From Iningainema tapete BLCC-T55 (GTDB lineage: Bacteria > Cyanobacteriota > Cyanobacteriia > Cyanobacteriales > Nostocaceae): a DNA stretch of 64,000 nt. The notes under the pieces were generated by a model that worked only from the letters and a program-made list of their open reading frames with translations, was not told the origin of the DNA and did no database searches. Location: contig NZ_JACXAE010000072.1 in the NCBI RefSeq assembly GCF_014698965.1, positions 62,001-126,000 of the forward strand. The letters run 5' to 3'. Below, one piece after another: positions 8,550-17,118 of this stretch. The translations under genes and the position numbers were made by a program. Positions within the stretch are counted from its first letter, which is position 1. Each line of letters opens with the position of its first letter.

Positions 8550-10826
8550 ATGAGTTCCCCCCAACCTCCTCAAAAGCCACAGACATTGCTTGGTCAAATA
8601 ACTCAAGCAGTACAGACAATTCAAGCTAGGGTTGATTTTTCTAAACTAGCGCTCAAGCCAAACGCCAGAGTACCAGAACTTTGGGTGCAGGATGCGGGGG
8701 CGGATAAAGCAGAAGTATATCCCCTATTAGGCGATCGCTATATATTAGGTCGCAGTTCCAAATCCAGTGATATCGTAGTTCGTAACCCAGTTGTCAGCCA
8801 GATTCACCTGTCACTGTCACGGGATTCAACTCAACGAACCCCTGTTTTCACCATCAAAGATGAAAACTCTACTAATGGCATTTACCGAGGTAAGCGTCGC
8901 GTTGCCAAACTTGAATTACGTCATGGTGATATCCTGACTCTTGGACCACCAGAACTTGCCGCTTCAGTGCGGTTACAGTATGTAGATCCACCACCAGTTT
9001 ATGTCAAAGCAGCAACTTGGGCAGCTTACGGAATAGGTAGCATCAGTGCCTTGATAGCTGTGGCAATAGGTGTAGAATCACTAAAATTTTCCGTCAAACC
9101 TCTACCAGGAGCAACAAGAGCACCATCAGTAATCTTAGCTCGCGATCAAGTAACGCCTTTACGAGAACCTCGACTAACTAGACACGAAGATCTCAAGCGG
9201 TTACAAGACTTTGGTCCTTACTTACCAGCAGCGGTAGTAGCCTCAGAAGATAGTCGTTATTACTGGCATTTTGGCGTAGATCCGTTGGGAATTTTACGAG
9301 CGGTGTTTATTAATACTAGGAGTGGTGATGTACAGCAAGGAGCTAGCACTGTCACTCAACAAGTTGCGCGCAGTTTATTCCGTAGTTATGTTGGTAGCCA
9401 GGATTCTTTGGGAAGAAAATTCCGAGAAGCGGTTGTAGCTTTGAAGTTAGAAATGTTCTACAGCAAAGATGAAATTTTGCTAACTTACTTAAATCGGGTG
9501 TTTTTAGGTAGAGACACTGCGGGTTTTGAAGATGCAGCTAAGTTTTACTTTGATAAATCGGCACGGGAACTAACTTTGTCGGAAGCAGCAACTTTAGTGG
9601 CAATTTTACCAGCACCCAATGGCTTCGATTATTGTGGTACAGATAGCGAAAATAAACTTAGAACAATAGAATACCGCAATCGTGTACTTAAGCGGATGTT
9701 GGAAATGGGCAAAATTAAGCTAGAAGATTATAACCGCAGTAGGCGATCGCCCATTGACTTCAGCGCCAAAGTCTGTGAAAGAGAAAATAAGACAATTGCA
9801 CCGTATTTTTACAGTTACGTCTACCAAGAACTGGAAACTATTCTCGGAAAAGAACTGGCAACAGAAGGTAACTTTATCATTGAAACTCAGCTAGATCCAG
9901 CTATTCAAGCGCAGGCTGAAGCTGCTTTGCGCAATTCAATTAAGCAGGCAAGAGGAAATAATTTTGGTTATTCTTCTGGCGCCGTCGTTACCCTTGATTC
10001 AAGTACCGGTGGTATTCTAGCTATGGTGGGTGGAACCGACTTTACAACCAGTCAGTTCAATCGTACTGTTCAAGCGAAAAGACAACCAGGCTCTACTTTT
10101 AAAGTCTTCGCTTACACTGCGGCTCTTGAACAAGGAATTTCACCAAATACAACTTATTCGTGTTCTTCTTTACGATGGCGAGGCTTTACCTACAAACCTT
10201 GTCGTACAGGCGTAAGTGGGATGAGTATTGCTAGAGGCTTGGCTTTATCAGAAAACCCAATTGCATTGCGAGTTGCCCAACAAATAGGGCTAGATAAAGT
10301 AGTAGAAATGGCAAAACGCTTAGGAGTGAGATCACCTCTTGATCCAGTCCCTGGTTTGGTATTAGGTCAAAGTGTAGTTAATGTTACAGAAATGACTGGT
10401 GCTTTTGGTAGTATTAGTAACAACGGAGTATGGAATCGACCTCACGCAATTAGCCGGATACTAGACAGCAGTGATTGTCGCGTTCCTAAAGACTTTAAAA
10501 CTTGTCGCGTCATTTATTCCTTTGATCAAGATCCAGGAGCAAACAGACGAGTACTACGTACCGAAGTAGCAAATACTATGAGTAGTTTACTACGTGGAGT
10601 AGTAACAGAAGGCACAGGGCGCAGTGCAGCTATTGGTGAGATATCGGTATCTGGTAAAACTGGCACAACAGATAAAAACGTTGACTTATGGTTCATTGGC
10701 TTCATTCCCAATCGGCGAATAGTGACTGGGGTTTGGCTAGGCAATGATAACAACTCTCCAACCTCAGGTAGCAGCGCTCAAGCTGCGCAATTGTGGGGAA
10801 ATTTTATGGGGAAAGTGGTGAAGTAA
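8550..10826 (+). CDS. Class A penicillin-binding protein with N-terminal FHA domain
   Basis: Bifunctional peptidoglycan synthase: glycosyltransferase (GT51) plus DD-transpeptidase, anchored in the inner membrane. 758 residues. The first ~125 residues hold a forkhead-associated domain with YILGRSSKSSDIVV and ENSTNGIYRGKRRV, which binds phosphothreonine peptides, on the cytoplasmic side. A membrane helix lies near residues 152-172. The glycosyltransferase has EDSRYYWHFGVD near 232 and the ASTVTQQVARSLF stretch. The transpeptidase has SxxK as GSTFKVF near 514, SEN near residue 566 and KTG in SGKTGTTDKN near 701. FHA fusion implies control by Ser/Thr kinases such as the one at the right edge of this window, which is inference. 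Confidence 0.93.
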   Translation: MSSPQPPQKPQTLLGQITQAVQTIQARVDFSKLALKPNARVPELWVQDAGADKAEVYPLLGDRYILGRSSKSSDIVVRNPVVSQIHLSLSRDSTQRTPVFTIKDENSTNGIYRGKRRVAKLELRHGDILTLGPPELAASVRLQYVDPPPVYVKAATWAAYGIGSISALIAVAIGVESLKFSVKPLPGATRAPSVILARDQVTPLREPRLTRHEDLKRLQDFGPYLPAAVVASEDSRYYWHFGVDPLGILRAVFINTRSGDVQQGASTVTQQVARSLFRSYVGSQDSLGRKFREAVVALKLEMFYSKDEILLTYLNRVFLGRDTAGFEDAAKFYFDKSARELTLSEAATLVAILPAPNGFDYCGTDSENKLRTIEYRNRVLKRMLEMGKIKLEDYNRSRRSPIDFSAKVCERENKTIAPYFYSYVYQELETILGKELATEGNFIIETQLDPAIQAQAEAALRNSIKQARGNNFGYSSGAVVTLDSSTGGILAMVGGTDFTTSQFNRTVQAKRQPGSTFKVFAYTAALEQGISPNTTYSCSSLRWRGFTYKPCRTGVSGMSIARGLALSENPIALRVAQQIGLDKVVEMAKRLGVRSPLDPVPGLVLGQSVVNVTEMTGAFGSISNNGVWNRPHAISRILDSSDCRVPKDFKTCRVIYSFDQDPGANRRVLRTEVANTMSSLLRGVVTEGTGRSAAIGEISVSGKTGTTDKNVDLWFIGFIPNRRIVTGVWLGNDNNSPTSGSSAQAAQLWGNFMGKVVK

Positions 10827-10835
10827 GAAATGGCC

Positions 10836-10868
10836 AATGGCTAATTGTTAATTGTACAATTAGCCATT
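10836..10868. terminator. Hairpin of the TTAATTG/GGCTAAT repeat type between convergent genes
   Basis: AATGGCTAATTGT (10836-10848) pairs with ACAATTAGCCATT (10856-10868). It lies between the convergent PBP and DUF4335 genes. The same words recur in other gaps here (15033, 45490, 48477, 62035, 63012), so it is one copy of a dispersed repeat that may act as terminator. Confidence 0.6.
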
Positions 10869-10882
10869 AACAATTAGCATTC

Positions 10883-12328
10883 TTACCGATATCCCTGCCA
10901 AGGGTTAACTTCCAGTACCCCATTCGGCTTGAATACTACTTGGAAGTGAGCCAGAGGTTGTTTAGTATTAGGTGCAGCGACATTAGAACCGTAAACAGAT
11001 TGGAAAATTTTCGGCAAAGGTGTTTCCCGAAAATAGTCAAAAGCAACTTGGTTAAGTGGTTCATAGTCAGCGATCGTACCATCTTTATTCACCGCCACCC
11101 GGTACTTTAAATCTCGCCCAAATTTAGCACTACTACTCCAATTTTGCCGTAGACTATCATAAAGCTTTTTATTTAAGTCTTGGACTGTATTGGGATCAGT
11201 AATTTTTTCTCCTACAACATCTGGCGTCTTAGTGTAACCGCGCCAAGGGCTAACCTCCAACACACCTTGTTTATTGAAAACAACTCTAAATTGAGCAATT
11301 GGTTCATTATTAATGGCAGGGCGTTTAGCCGGATTATAAAGCAGGGTAGGTAAGGGAGTATTATCTACTAAATCATTTGCCTTGGAATTGATTGCTTTAT
11401 ATCCAACAATCGCACCATCTCCTGCCACACCCACACGGTATGCCAAATCCTCATTCAATGCAGAACGATTATTCCAAGCGGGATTAATTTGGTTGTAAAC
11501 TTGGCGGTTGAGCGCACGTAACTGGGAAGCATCAGTAATTTCCGGAACTGTTTTTAAAAGTGCTTCTAAATCTTTGACTACAGTAGGTGCAGTAGTACTT
11601 GGGGTAAAAGAGGGAGTTGGCGCAATCTTTTCATTCGCGCTAGGTGTGGTAGTTGCTCCAGGTTGAGAATTATTTATACTTTGAGTGGTGGATTTGTCTT
11701 GATTTTGTGTACTGGGTTGTGGTGGACTTACTTCAGGAATGGGAATCAAGCCAAAAGCCAGAGCCGCCGCTGCCAAACTCGACACTCCCACTGATGCTGG
11801 TAGAGCCTGTTTAATCAAAGCTTGACTAGCCCCGCCATGACGTTTTGCCACTGGTTGGATTTGTAGTGACAATTCTGGTAACGTTTGAGTGTCAGCGAAA
11901 AACTGATCCACTGCTTCCACTAAATCAAACAACTGTACCGTATTTAAATCGATTTGAATGGGAGATTGAACTTGAGCTTGATGAGAATCTACACCAATTG
12001 GTGCAACATCTGAATGGACAGTCAATCTGTGTTGGTTGCTGTTAATTTTTTCTAAATGCACCAAAGCCGACTCTGAGTTGTGCGCCAGAGGATTCGCCAC
12101 ATTACTCAAAAATTCTTGAGCATAAGCACTAACTGCTCTTACCAGACTTTCAAAAAATTCCCTTCCTCCAGCCAATGGCTGACTTAATCCAGACAAATAG
12201 CATTCAGCATTTACTAATATAGATAGTTCCGGACGCAGTTCTTGAAAGTGTGCAGCCCTTGAGGCATCACTTAAACCTTCTAATCTTAGCGTACAATTAG
12301 GTAAACTATACTTACGTTGAATATTCAT
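10883..12328 (-). CDS. DUF4335 family protein
   Basis: Cyanobacterial family of unknown function. 481 residues. The N-terminal ~165 residues (MNIQRKYSLPNCTLRLEGLSD and onward) match my memory of DUF4335. A single membrane segment lies near residues 180-197 (ASVGVSSLAAAALAFGLIPI), then a Pro/Thr/Ser/Gln linker. The C-terminal half holds two similar ~95-residue units, each beginning with LRALNRQVYNQINPAWNNR or LNKKLYDSLRQNWSSS and ending with a FRVVF-K-GVLEVSPWRGY type motif, which suggests a duplicated periplasmic domain. Start overlaps the stop of the DUF3038 gene by 4 nt, so the two are translationally coupled. Confidence 0.85.
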   Translation of the reverse strand: MNIQRKYSLPNCTLRLEGLSDASRAAHFQELRPELSILVNAECYLSGLSQPLAGGREFFESLVRAVSAYAQEFLSNVANPLAHNSESALVHLEKINSNQHRLTVHSDVAPIGVDSHQAQVQSPIQIDLNTVQLFDLVEAVDQFFADTQTLPELSLQIQPVAKRHGGASQALIKQALPASVGVSSLAAAALAFGLIPIPEVSPPQPSTQNQDKSTTQSINNSQPGATTTPSANEKIAPTPSFTPSTTAPTVVKDLEALLKTVPEITDASQLRALNRQVYNQINPAWNNRSALNEDLAYRVGVAGDGAIVGYKAINSKANDLVDNTPLPTLLYNPAKRPAINNEPIAQFRVVFNKQGVLEVSPWRGYTKTPDVVGEKITDPNTVQDLNKKLYDSLRQNWSSSAKFGRDLKYRVAVNKDGTIADYEPLNQVAFDYFRETPLPKIFQSVYGSNVAAPNTKQPLAHFQVVFKPNGVLEVNPWQGYR

Positions 12329-12951
12329 TCGACTTCACCATCAAAAAGACTAATCCAAAAGCGCTGCATTCCTGCTGTACCAGTACAAAATAGTAATTTT
12401 CCCAACAAACTTATAGCTAGTTCATCTAATTTATCATCAGAATTGAATGCCATCACACCAGTACGACGCGGATTCATGCGGCTTCTAAAATGCGCTCGAA
12501 AGCGCTCTAGATAATTAGATAGCCGTAAATTCGCATCCACAGGTATTTGTTTTTCGCTCATTTGTTGATATATCATCAACATCTGACGAATTACAACTGT
12601 TAACCTCCGGGACAAGTAGCAAGCAATCACAACTAAAGCTTTTGCTTCAGTAATAGATAGAGGGCGGCGGATGTGAGCTCTTCTTAGAGGGTTAGTACTA
12701 CGCATTCGCCACAAATTTACCCTGTTTTTAATAATTCCTTTGAGATCTAACTCTTCAGCAAATGCCAAAATAGCTTCAGAGCCACCAAGTTCTAATGCTT
12801 CAATTGCCAGTAGAATTAGGTCAATTTGCAACCGGGTTTTACGAGGACATGTCTGTCCTTCAATTGCTGGATCTGGTAAAGTGTCCAAAATCATGGGCAC
12901 AGACTGGGGAGTTGGACTGTTAAACTGCGGTAAACTAGCGGAAACATTCAT
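12325..12951 (-). CDS. DUF3038 family protein
   Basis: Cyanobacterial family of unknown function, commonly next to DUF4335. The product is soluble-looking and mostly helical, with TRLQIDLILLAIEALELGG as its clearest family segment. I prefer the ATG at 12951, which has AAGG 9 nt upstream; a TTG at 12975 would add eight residues. First gene of a two-gene operon with the DUF4335 gene (ATGA overlap). Confidence 0.85.
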   Translation of the reverse strand: MNVSASLPQFNSPTPQSVPMILDTLPDPAIEGQTCPRKTRLQIDLILLAIEALELGGSEAILAFAEELDLKGIIKNRVNLWRMRSTNPLRRAHIRRPLSITEAKALVVIACYLSRRLTVVIRQMLMIYQQMSEKQIPVDANLRLSNYLERFRAHFRSRMNPRRTGVMAFNSDDKLDELAISLLGKLLFCTGTAGMQRFWISLFDGEVE

Positions 12952-13374
12952 TATAAATACCTTGTGTGGTTGCAACAGACTTCGTAAAACTTATTTTAGA
13001 TAGTAAACTAGACTATTAAACTAGTACATCGAGCGCGGAAATAAAGCTGCCATTCAAAATGACGCAAAAGCTGAAAACATTTGAATGCGTGACTTTTGAC
13101 GAACGCGCAGCGGTGCTGCCTTGATATATACATTACTTACTCTTTCTCTTCAAAGATTTCCGTATACTAAAATAAAATTTCTTCAAGAATTATTTGTCTC
13201 ACAGCAATTAATAGTGTCCCTACATCCCTAGCTTGGTGTAAATTCTCATAATCGTCAATGAATAAATACGTATAAGAGTGCTACTCCCAACAATAGGACA
13301 TTTTGGTGTAAGATGTTTGGGGGTAAATGCCTAGATCCCCTCACTTGTTGCATTTATTACGTAAAATTTCTGAT
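12952..13374. other. Divergent intergenic region, nothing specific
   Basis: About 420 nt between the DUF3038 gene (minus) and apt (plus). A+T rich with promoters expected on both strands. No RNA gene, repeat array or recognisable operator seen. Confidence 0.5.
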
Positions 13375-13893
13375 ATGGATTTAAAGTCTCTGATTCGTGA
13401 CATTCCTGATTTTCCCAAACCGGGAATTTTATTTCGGGATATCACTACCCTACTAAGCGATCCCCAAGGATTGCGCTACTGCATTGACTTATTCACACAA
13501 AGAATTATAGAAGCAGATTTGAAGGCAGAATATGTGGTAGGAATGGAGTCACGAGGTTTCATTTTTGGCTCTTTATTAGCTTATCAACTAGAGAGCGGTT
13601 TTATTCCTGTCCGCAAGCCAGGTAAACTACCAGCGGCAGTTCACTCAATTGAATACGCTTTAGAATATGGTACGGATTGTTTGGAAGTTCATCAGGATGC
13701 TTTGCAAGTAGGTAGTCGAGTTTTGATTGTAGATGATCTCATTGCTACAGGTGGTACGGCAGCAGCAACGGCAAAACTAGTACAAAAAATAGGCTGCCAA
13801 CTTGTCGGCTTCGGGTTTATCATCGAATTACGAGATTTAAATGGGCGGAAAAATCTTCCGGACGTACCAATTGTTTCTCTTGTAGAATATTAA
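13375..13893 (+). CDS. apt: Adenine phosphoribosyltransferase
   Basis: Salvages adenine to AMP with PRPP. The standard family start [20 protein letters not shown] is at 13375, giving 172 residues, the usual length; an in-frame ATG at 13327 would add 16 unconserved residues. The PRPP-binding motif is [16 protein letters not shown] near residues 120-135, and the flexible loop region has ESRGFIFG. Purine salvage fits with purF and purL nearby, although they are not in one operon. Confidence 0.95.
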   Translation: MDLKSLIRDIPDFPKPGILFRDITTLLSDPQGLRYCIDLFTQRIIEADLKAEYVVGMESRGFIFGSLLAYQLESGFIPVRKPGKLPAAVHSIEYALEYGTDCLEVHQDALQVGSRVLIVDDLIATGGTAAATAKLVQKIGCQLVGFGFIIELRDLNGRKNLPDVPIVSLVEY

Positions 13894-13902
13894 TCACTAG
13901 TT

Positions 13903-13983
13903 ATTTGTCATTTGTCATTGGTCATTGGTTTTAGACAAAGGACAAAGGACACTCGTACAAAGGACACTCGTACAATCATACAA
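13903..13983. repeat. Short tandem and inverted TTTGTC/GACAAA repeats
   Basis: TTTGTCATTTGTCATTGGTC on the left faces GACAAAGGACAAAGGACAC on the right, followed by a duplicated GGACACTCGTACAA unit. This is the heptamer-type short tandem repeat often seen between cyanobacterial genes, filling the gap from apt to the permease gene. Confidence 0.6.
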
Positions 13984-15030
13984 ATGACCTCTAGTAAAAT
14001 TTCCGTGGAAACAAGTCGGGATTGGCTCATTGGGCTAGTCACGAGTGAAACTTTTATTTATGTAGTAAAGCGGCTATTGCAGGCGCTGTTAACTATCTTG
14101 TTGGCGTCGGCGTTGTCGTTTTTTATCATGAAACTGGCTCCAGGAGATTATGTAGATACGCTGCGGCAAAACCCGAAAATATCACCAGAAAGAATTGATG
14201 AACTCAAACGGCAGTTTGGTTTAGATCAACCTTGGCATATACAGTACGGGTTGTGGCTATGGCGCATTATTACTAGAGGAGATTTTGGGACAAGTTTTAT
14301 TTACCAACGATCTGTAGCATCCCTATTGTGGGAGAGAATACCAGCAACGTTGCTGTTGGCGATCGCTTCATTAGTAGTGACATGGGCGATCGCTATCCCC
14401 TTAGGTATTGTTGCTGCCGTCAAGCAAAATCGTGCAACTGATAGAATTTTGCAGGTGGTTAGCTATGCCGGACAAGGATTTCCCAGTTTTATCACCGCTT
14501 TATTGTTGCTAATCTTTGCTCAAATCACCTCACCAATCTTCCCGGTAGGTGGCATGACTAGCATCAATCACTCAGAATTAACGTGGTTTGGTAAAATTAT
14601 TGATATTGCATGGCACATGATTTTGCCCACCATCGCTTTGAGCATTACAAGCTTTGCTGGCTTGCAACGAATTACGCGGGGTGAATTGTTAGATGTCTTG
14701 CGCCAAGATTACATTCAAACAGCTCGTGCTAAAGGATTGCCAGAAAATCGTGTCATCTACGTTCATGCTCTACGCAACGCCATCAATCCTCTCATTACCC
14801 TACTAGGTTTTGAATTAGCTAGTTTATTAGGCGGTGCATTCATTGCTGAATTTTTCTTCAACTGGCCTGGTTTGGGAAGATTAACTTATCAAGCAGTGTT
14901 AGCTAAAGATGAGTACTTAGTTTTGGCAAGTTTGGTAATGAGTGCTGTACTGCTAATTATTGGTAATTTAGTAGCAGATTTAATGCTTAAAGCCGCCGAT
15001 CCTCGGATTCGCTTGGAAAATCTGAACTAG
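13984..15030 (+). CDS. ABC transporter permease, OppB/DppB type
   Basis: Inner-membrane subunit of a peptide or nickel-type importer family. About 348 residues with six membrane segments. Signatures are SFFIMKLAPGDYVD near the N-terminus and the EAA loop RQDYIQTARAKGLPENRVI followed by HALRNAINPLITLLGFE. The start at ATG 13984 is chosen because the 24 residues upstream are encoded by the repeat tract. No binding protein, second permease or ATPase is adjacent, so its partners must be elsewhere and the substrate cannot be told. Confidence 0.88.
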   Translation: MTSSKISVETSRDWLIGLVTSETFIYVVKRLLQALLTILLASALSFFIMKLAPGDYVDTLRQNPKISPERIDELKRQFGLDQPWHIQYGLWLWRIITRGDFGTSFIYQRSVASLLWERIPATLLLAIASLVVTWAIAIPLGIVAAVKQNRATDRILQVVSYAGQGFPSFITALLLLIFAQITSPIFPVGGMTSINHSELTWFGKIIDIAWHMILPTIALSITSFAGLQRITRGELLDVLRQDYIQTARAKGLPENRVIYVHALRNAINPLITLLGFELASLLGGAFIAEFFFNWPGLGRLTYQAVLAKDEYLVLASLVMSAVLLIIGNLVADLMLKAADPRIRLENLN

Positions 15031-15032
15031 CC

Positions 15033-15080
15033 AATGGCTAATTGCTAACAGCAAACAAAGACAATTAACAATTAGCCATT
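15033..15080. repeat. GGCTAATTG-type inverted repeat
   Basis: AATGGCTAATTG (15033-15044) is inverted relative to CAATTAGCCATT (15069-15080). It starts just after the permease stop and may terminate it. Same family as 10836. Confidence 0.55.
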
Positions 15081-15099
15081 AGCAAACATAATCAAAACT

Positions 15100-15381
15100 A
15101 TGTCCCAACACTACCTAATTCGTTCCAAAACTAACGGTGATTATCTCACGGCTCGTCCTCACCCTGATGATGCAACGAAATACTTGTTACTGTTTCGCGA
15201 AGACTTTGATGCTTTAAGCTACCTCAACACTCACGCAGGTGACTTAGCTAATCGCTTTGCAGTAGAATCTCTTGGTGGTTCTCAATTAGGTGGTTTGCTC
15301 AAACGCTGGGGATTTGATGGCGTCGGTATTGTTACTGACCCATTGTTACCAAAAATTGAATTTTTAGTATATGGGCAATAA
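15100..15381 (+). CDS. Conserved cyanobacterial hypothetical protein
   Basis: 93 residues, no signal peptide or membrane segment. The sequence has the look of a compact alpha/beta protein (HYLIRSKTNGDYLTARPHPD at the start, GFDGVGIVTDPLLPKIEFLV at the end). I do not recognise a family with a known function. It lies between the permease and purF on the opposite strand; coding appears real because of clean codon structure and a start right after a repeat-type spacer. Confidence 0.7.
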   Translation: MSQHYLIRSKTNGDYLTARPHPDDATKYLLLFREDFDALSYLNTHAGDLANRFAVESLGGSQLGGLLKRWGFDGVGIVTDPLLPKIEFLVYGQ

Positions 15382-15455
15382 CAGTAAAGGCATCTCATCA
15401 TATTGCATTCCAAGTCAGAGACTTGGAACGAGAGAATTGCCCATTGCCCAATTCC

Positions 15456-16955
15456 CTAAACTGTTGCTCCCTCCAACATCAATTTAGAACGTTTGACTTG
15501 TTCAGGAATAGAAATGGGATAATCTCCAGTGAAACAAGCTGTACAAAAACTTTGCGGATCTTCTCGCGTGGCTTCCACCATTCCTTGCCAACTGAGATAA
15601 GCAAGAGAATCAACCTCAAGTTGCTTGGCAATATCTTCTACTGATTTTGTCGCAGCAATCAACTGGTCTTGACTATCGGTATCAATACCGTAGAAGCAGG
15701 GGTGAGTAACTGGAGGAGAAGAAATACGCATGTGTACTTCCAGCGCACCTGCTTCATATAAGGCTTTTACAAGTTTACGACTGGTTGTACCGCGAACAAT
15801 GGAGTCATCAACAATTACCACTCTTTTTCCGTATAATACGTCTTTCAGAGGGTTCAGTTTCATGCGGATACCAGTCTCGCGCATTGATTGTGTCGGTTGG
15901 ATAAAAGTACGCCCGACATAGCGATTTTTAATTAAACCTTCAACGTAGGGAATTCCAGAACTTTGTGAAAAGCCAATTGCAGCGGGAATACCAGAATCAG
16001 GAACACCAAAAACAATATCAGCATCTACAGGAGATTCTTCAGCCAGTCGCCGCCCTAACCGCATTCGGTAGCTGTACAAGCTTTCGTCATGCATCACGCT
16101 ATCAGGGCGGGCAAAGTAAATCATTTCAAAAATACAGAGCTTACGTTGGGGCTGTTGACTCCAATGGAAAGAAGCCAAACCTTCTTCTGTAATCCAAACT
16201 AATTCTCCTGGTTCTACATCTCGCAGGTATTCTGCACCAATGATATCTAAACCACAAGTTTCAGAAGCAAGAACATAACGAACAGGATTGTTACCCAATG
16301 TGCCAATTACCAGTGGGCGAATGCCATTAGGATCTCTAGCTCCCATGATCCCATTGGCAGTACCAATTACTAAACTAAAGGCTCCGGAGCAACGGTGAAA
16401 TGCTCGAATACAGCTTTCTAGCCACTCTGCACCTGCTTTGATTTCTTGAGCGATCGCCAAAGCTATCATTTCTGAATCTGTGCTTGTGACTAAGTTACAG
16501 TTGTCCTTAAGCAATTCCGAGCGCAATTGCATTGTATTGACTAAATTACCATTATGTGCTAAAGCTACTTTTCCCAAGCGAGTTTCGACAAGAGCAGGCT
16601 GAGCATTACGTTTGCGGCTAGAACCTGTAGTTGAGTAGCGAGTATGACCAATGGCAATGTTACCAGACAACTTGTCTAAAATTGATTCATTAAAAACTTG
16701 GGATACCAATCCCATGTTTTTGTGCAGATGTACTTTTTCACCCTCAAATGTAGCAATGCCTGCTGATTCTTGACCTCTGTGCTGAAGAGCGTACAATCCG
16801 AAGTAGGCAAGCTTGGCAACATCTTCTCCTGGAGCGTAGATGCCGAAAACACCACAAGCTTCTTCTGGTTTGTCAGGGCGTTCCTCACTATTCATAGGGT
16901 TATTAGCCTGTTGATAGTCTTCATACTCGGTGTCGGCGGAATTGTTAAGAATCAT
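15456..16955 (-). CDS. purF: Amidophosphoribosyltransferase
   Basis: First step of purine synthesis: PRPP plus glutamine to phosphoribosylamine. 499 residues. The glutaminase nucleophile follows a short propeptide, in EEACGVFGIYAPGED near residue 33. Other landmarks are LQHRGQESAGIA, GHTRYSTTG and the PRPP motif VVIVDDSIVRGTTSRK. The C-terminal region keeps Cys residues (SFCTACFTGDYP) typical of the Fe-S-containing class. It lies downstream of purL on the same strand with 163 nt between, a common cyanobacterial arrangement. Confidence 0.96.
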   Translation of the reverse strand: MILNNSADTEYEDYQQANNPMNSEERPDKPEEACGVFGIYAPGEDVAKLAYFGLYALQHRGQESAGIATFEGEKVHLHKNMGLVSQVFNESILDKLSGNIAIGHTRYSTTGSSRKRNAQPALVETRLGKVALAHNGNLVNTMQLRSELLKDNCNLVTSTDSEMIALAIAQEIKAGAEWLESCIRAFHRCSGAFSLVIGTANGIMGARDPNGIRPLVIGTLGNNPVRYVLASETCGLDIIGAEYLRDVEPGELVWITEEGLASFHWSQQPQRKLCIFEMIYFARPDSVMHDESLYSYRMRLGRRLAEESPVDADIVFGVPDSGIPAAIGFSQSSGIPYVEGLIKNRYVGRTFIQPTQSMRETGIRMKLNPLKDVLYGKRVVIVDDSIVRGTTSRKLVKALYEAGALEVHMRISSPPVTHPCFYGIDTDSQDQLIAATKSVEDIAKQLEVDSLAYLSWQGMVEATREDPQSFCTACFTGDYPISIPEQVKRSKLMLEGATV

Positions 16956-16984
16956 GCTGGCTGTGCTCCTGATGAGAGTATCAA

Positions 16985-17010
16985 GTAGAGACGCGATAAA
17001 TCGCGTCTTT
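16985..17010. repeat. Small palindrome GTAGAGACGCGA...TCGCGTCT
   Basis: AGACGCGA (16989-16996) and TCGCGTCT (17001-17008) around TAAA, preceded by GTAG. It belongs to the GTAGAGACG family found also at 26840, 45931, 52452, 57918 and 60034. It lies between purL and purF. Confidence 0.65.
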
Positions 17011-17118
17011 TATTAATGGATAGTATAGGAAATCTTAATAAATTTTTAACCATCCTTTTACAACAGTATCGCAATAATGCTTTAAAGAGAGCAACAATAC
17101 TGTTTGAGCGGCACATCA

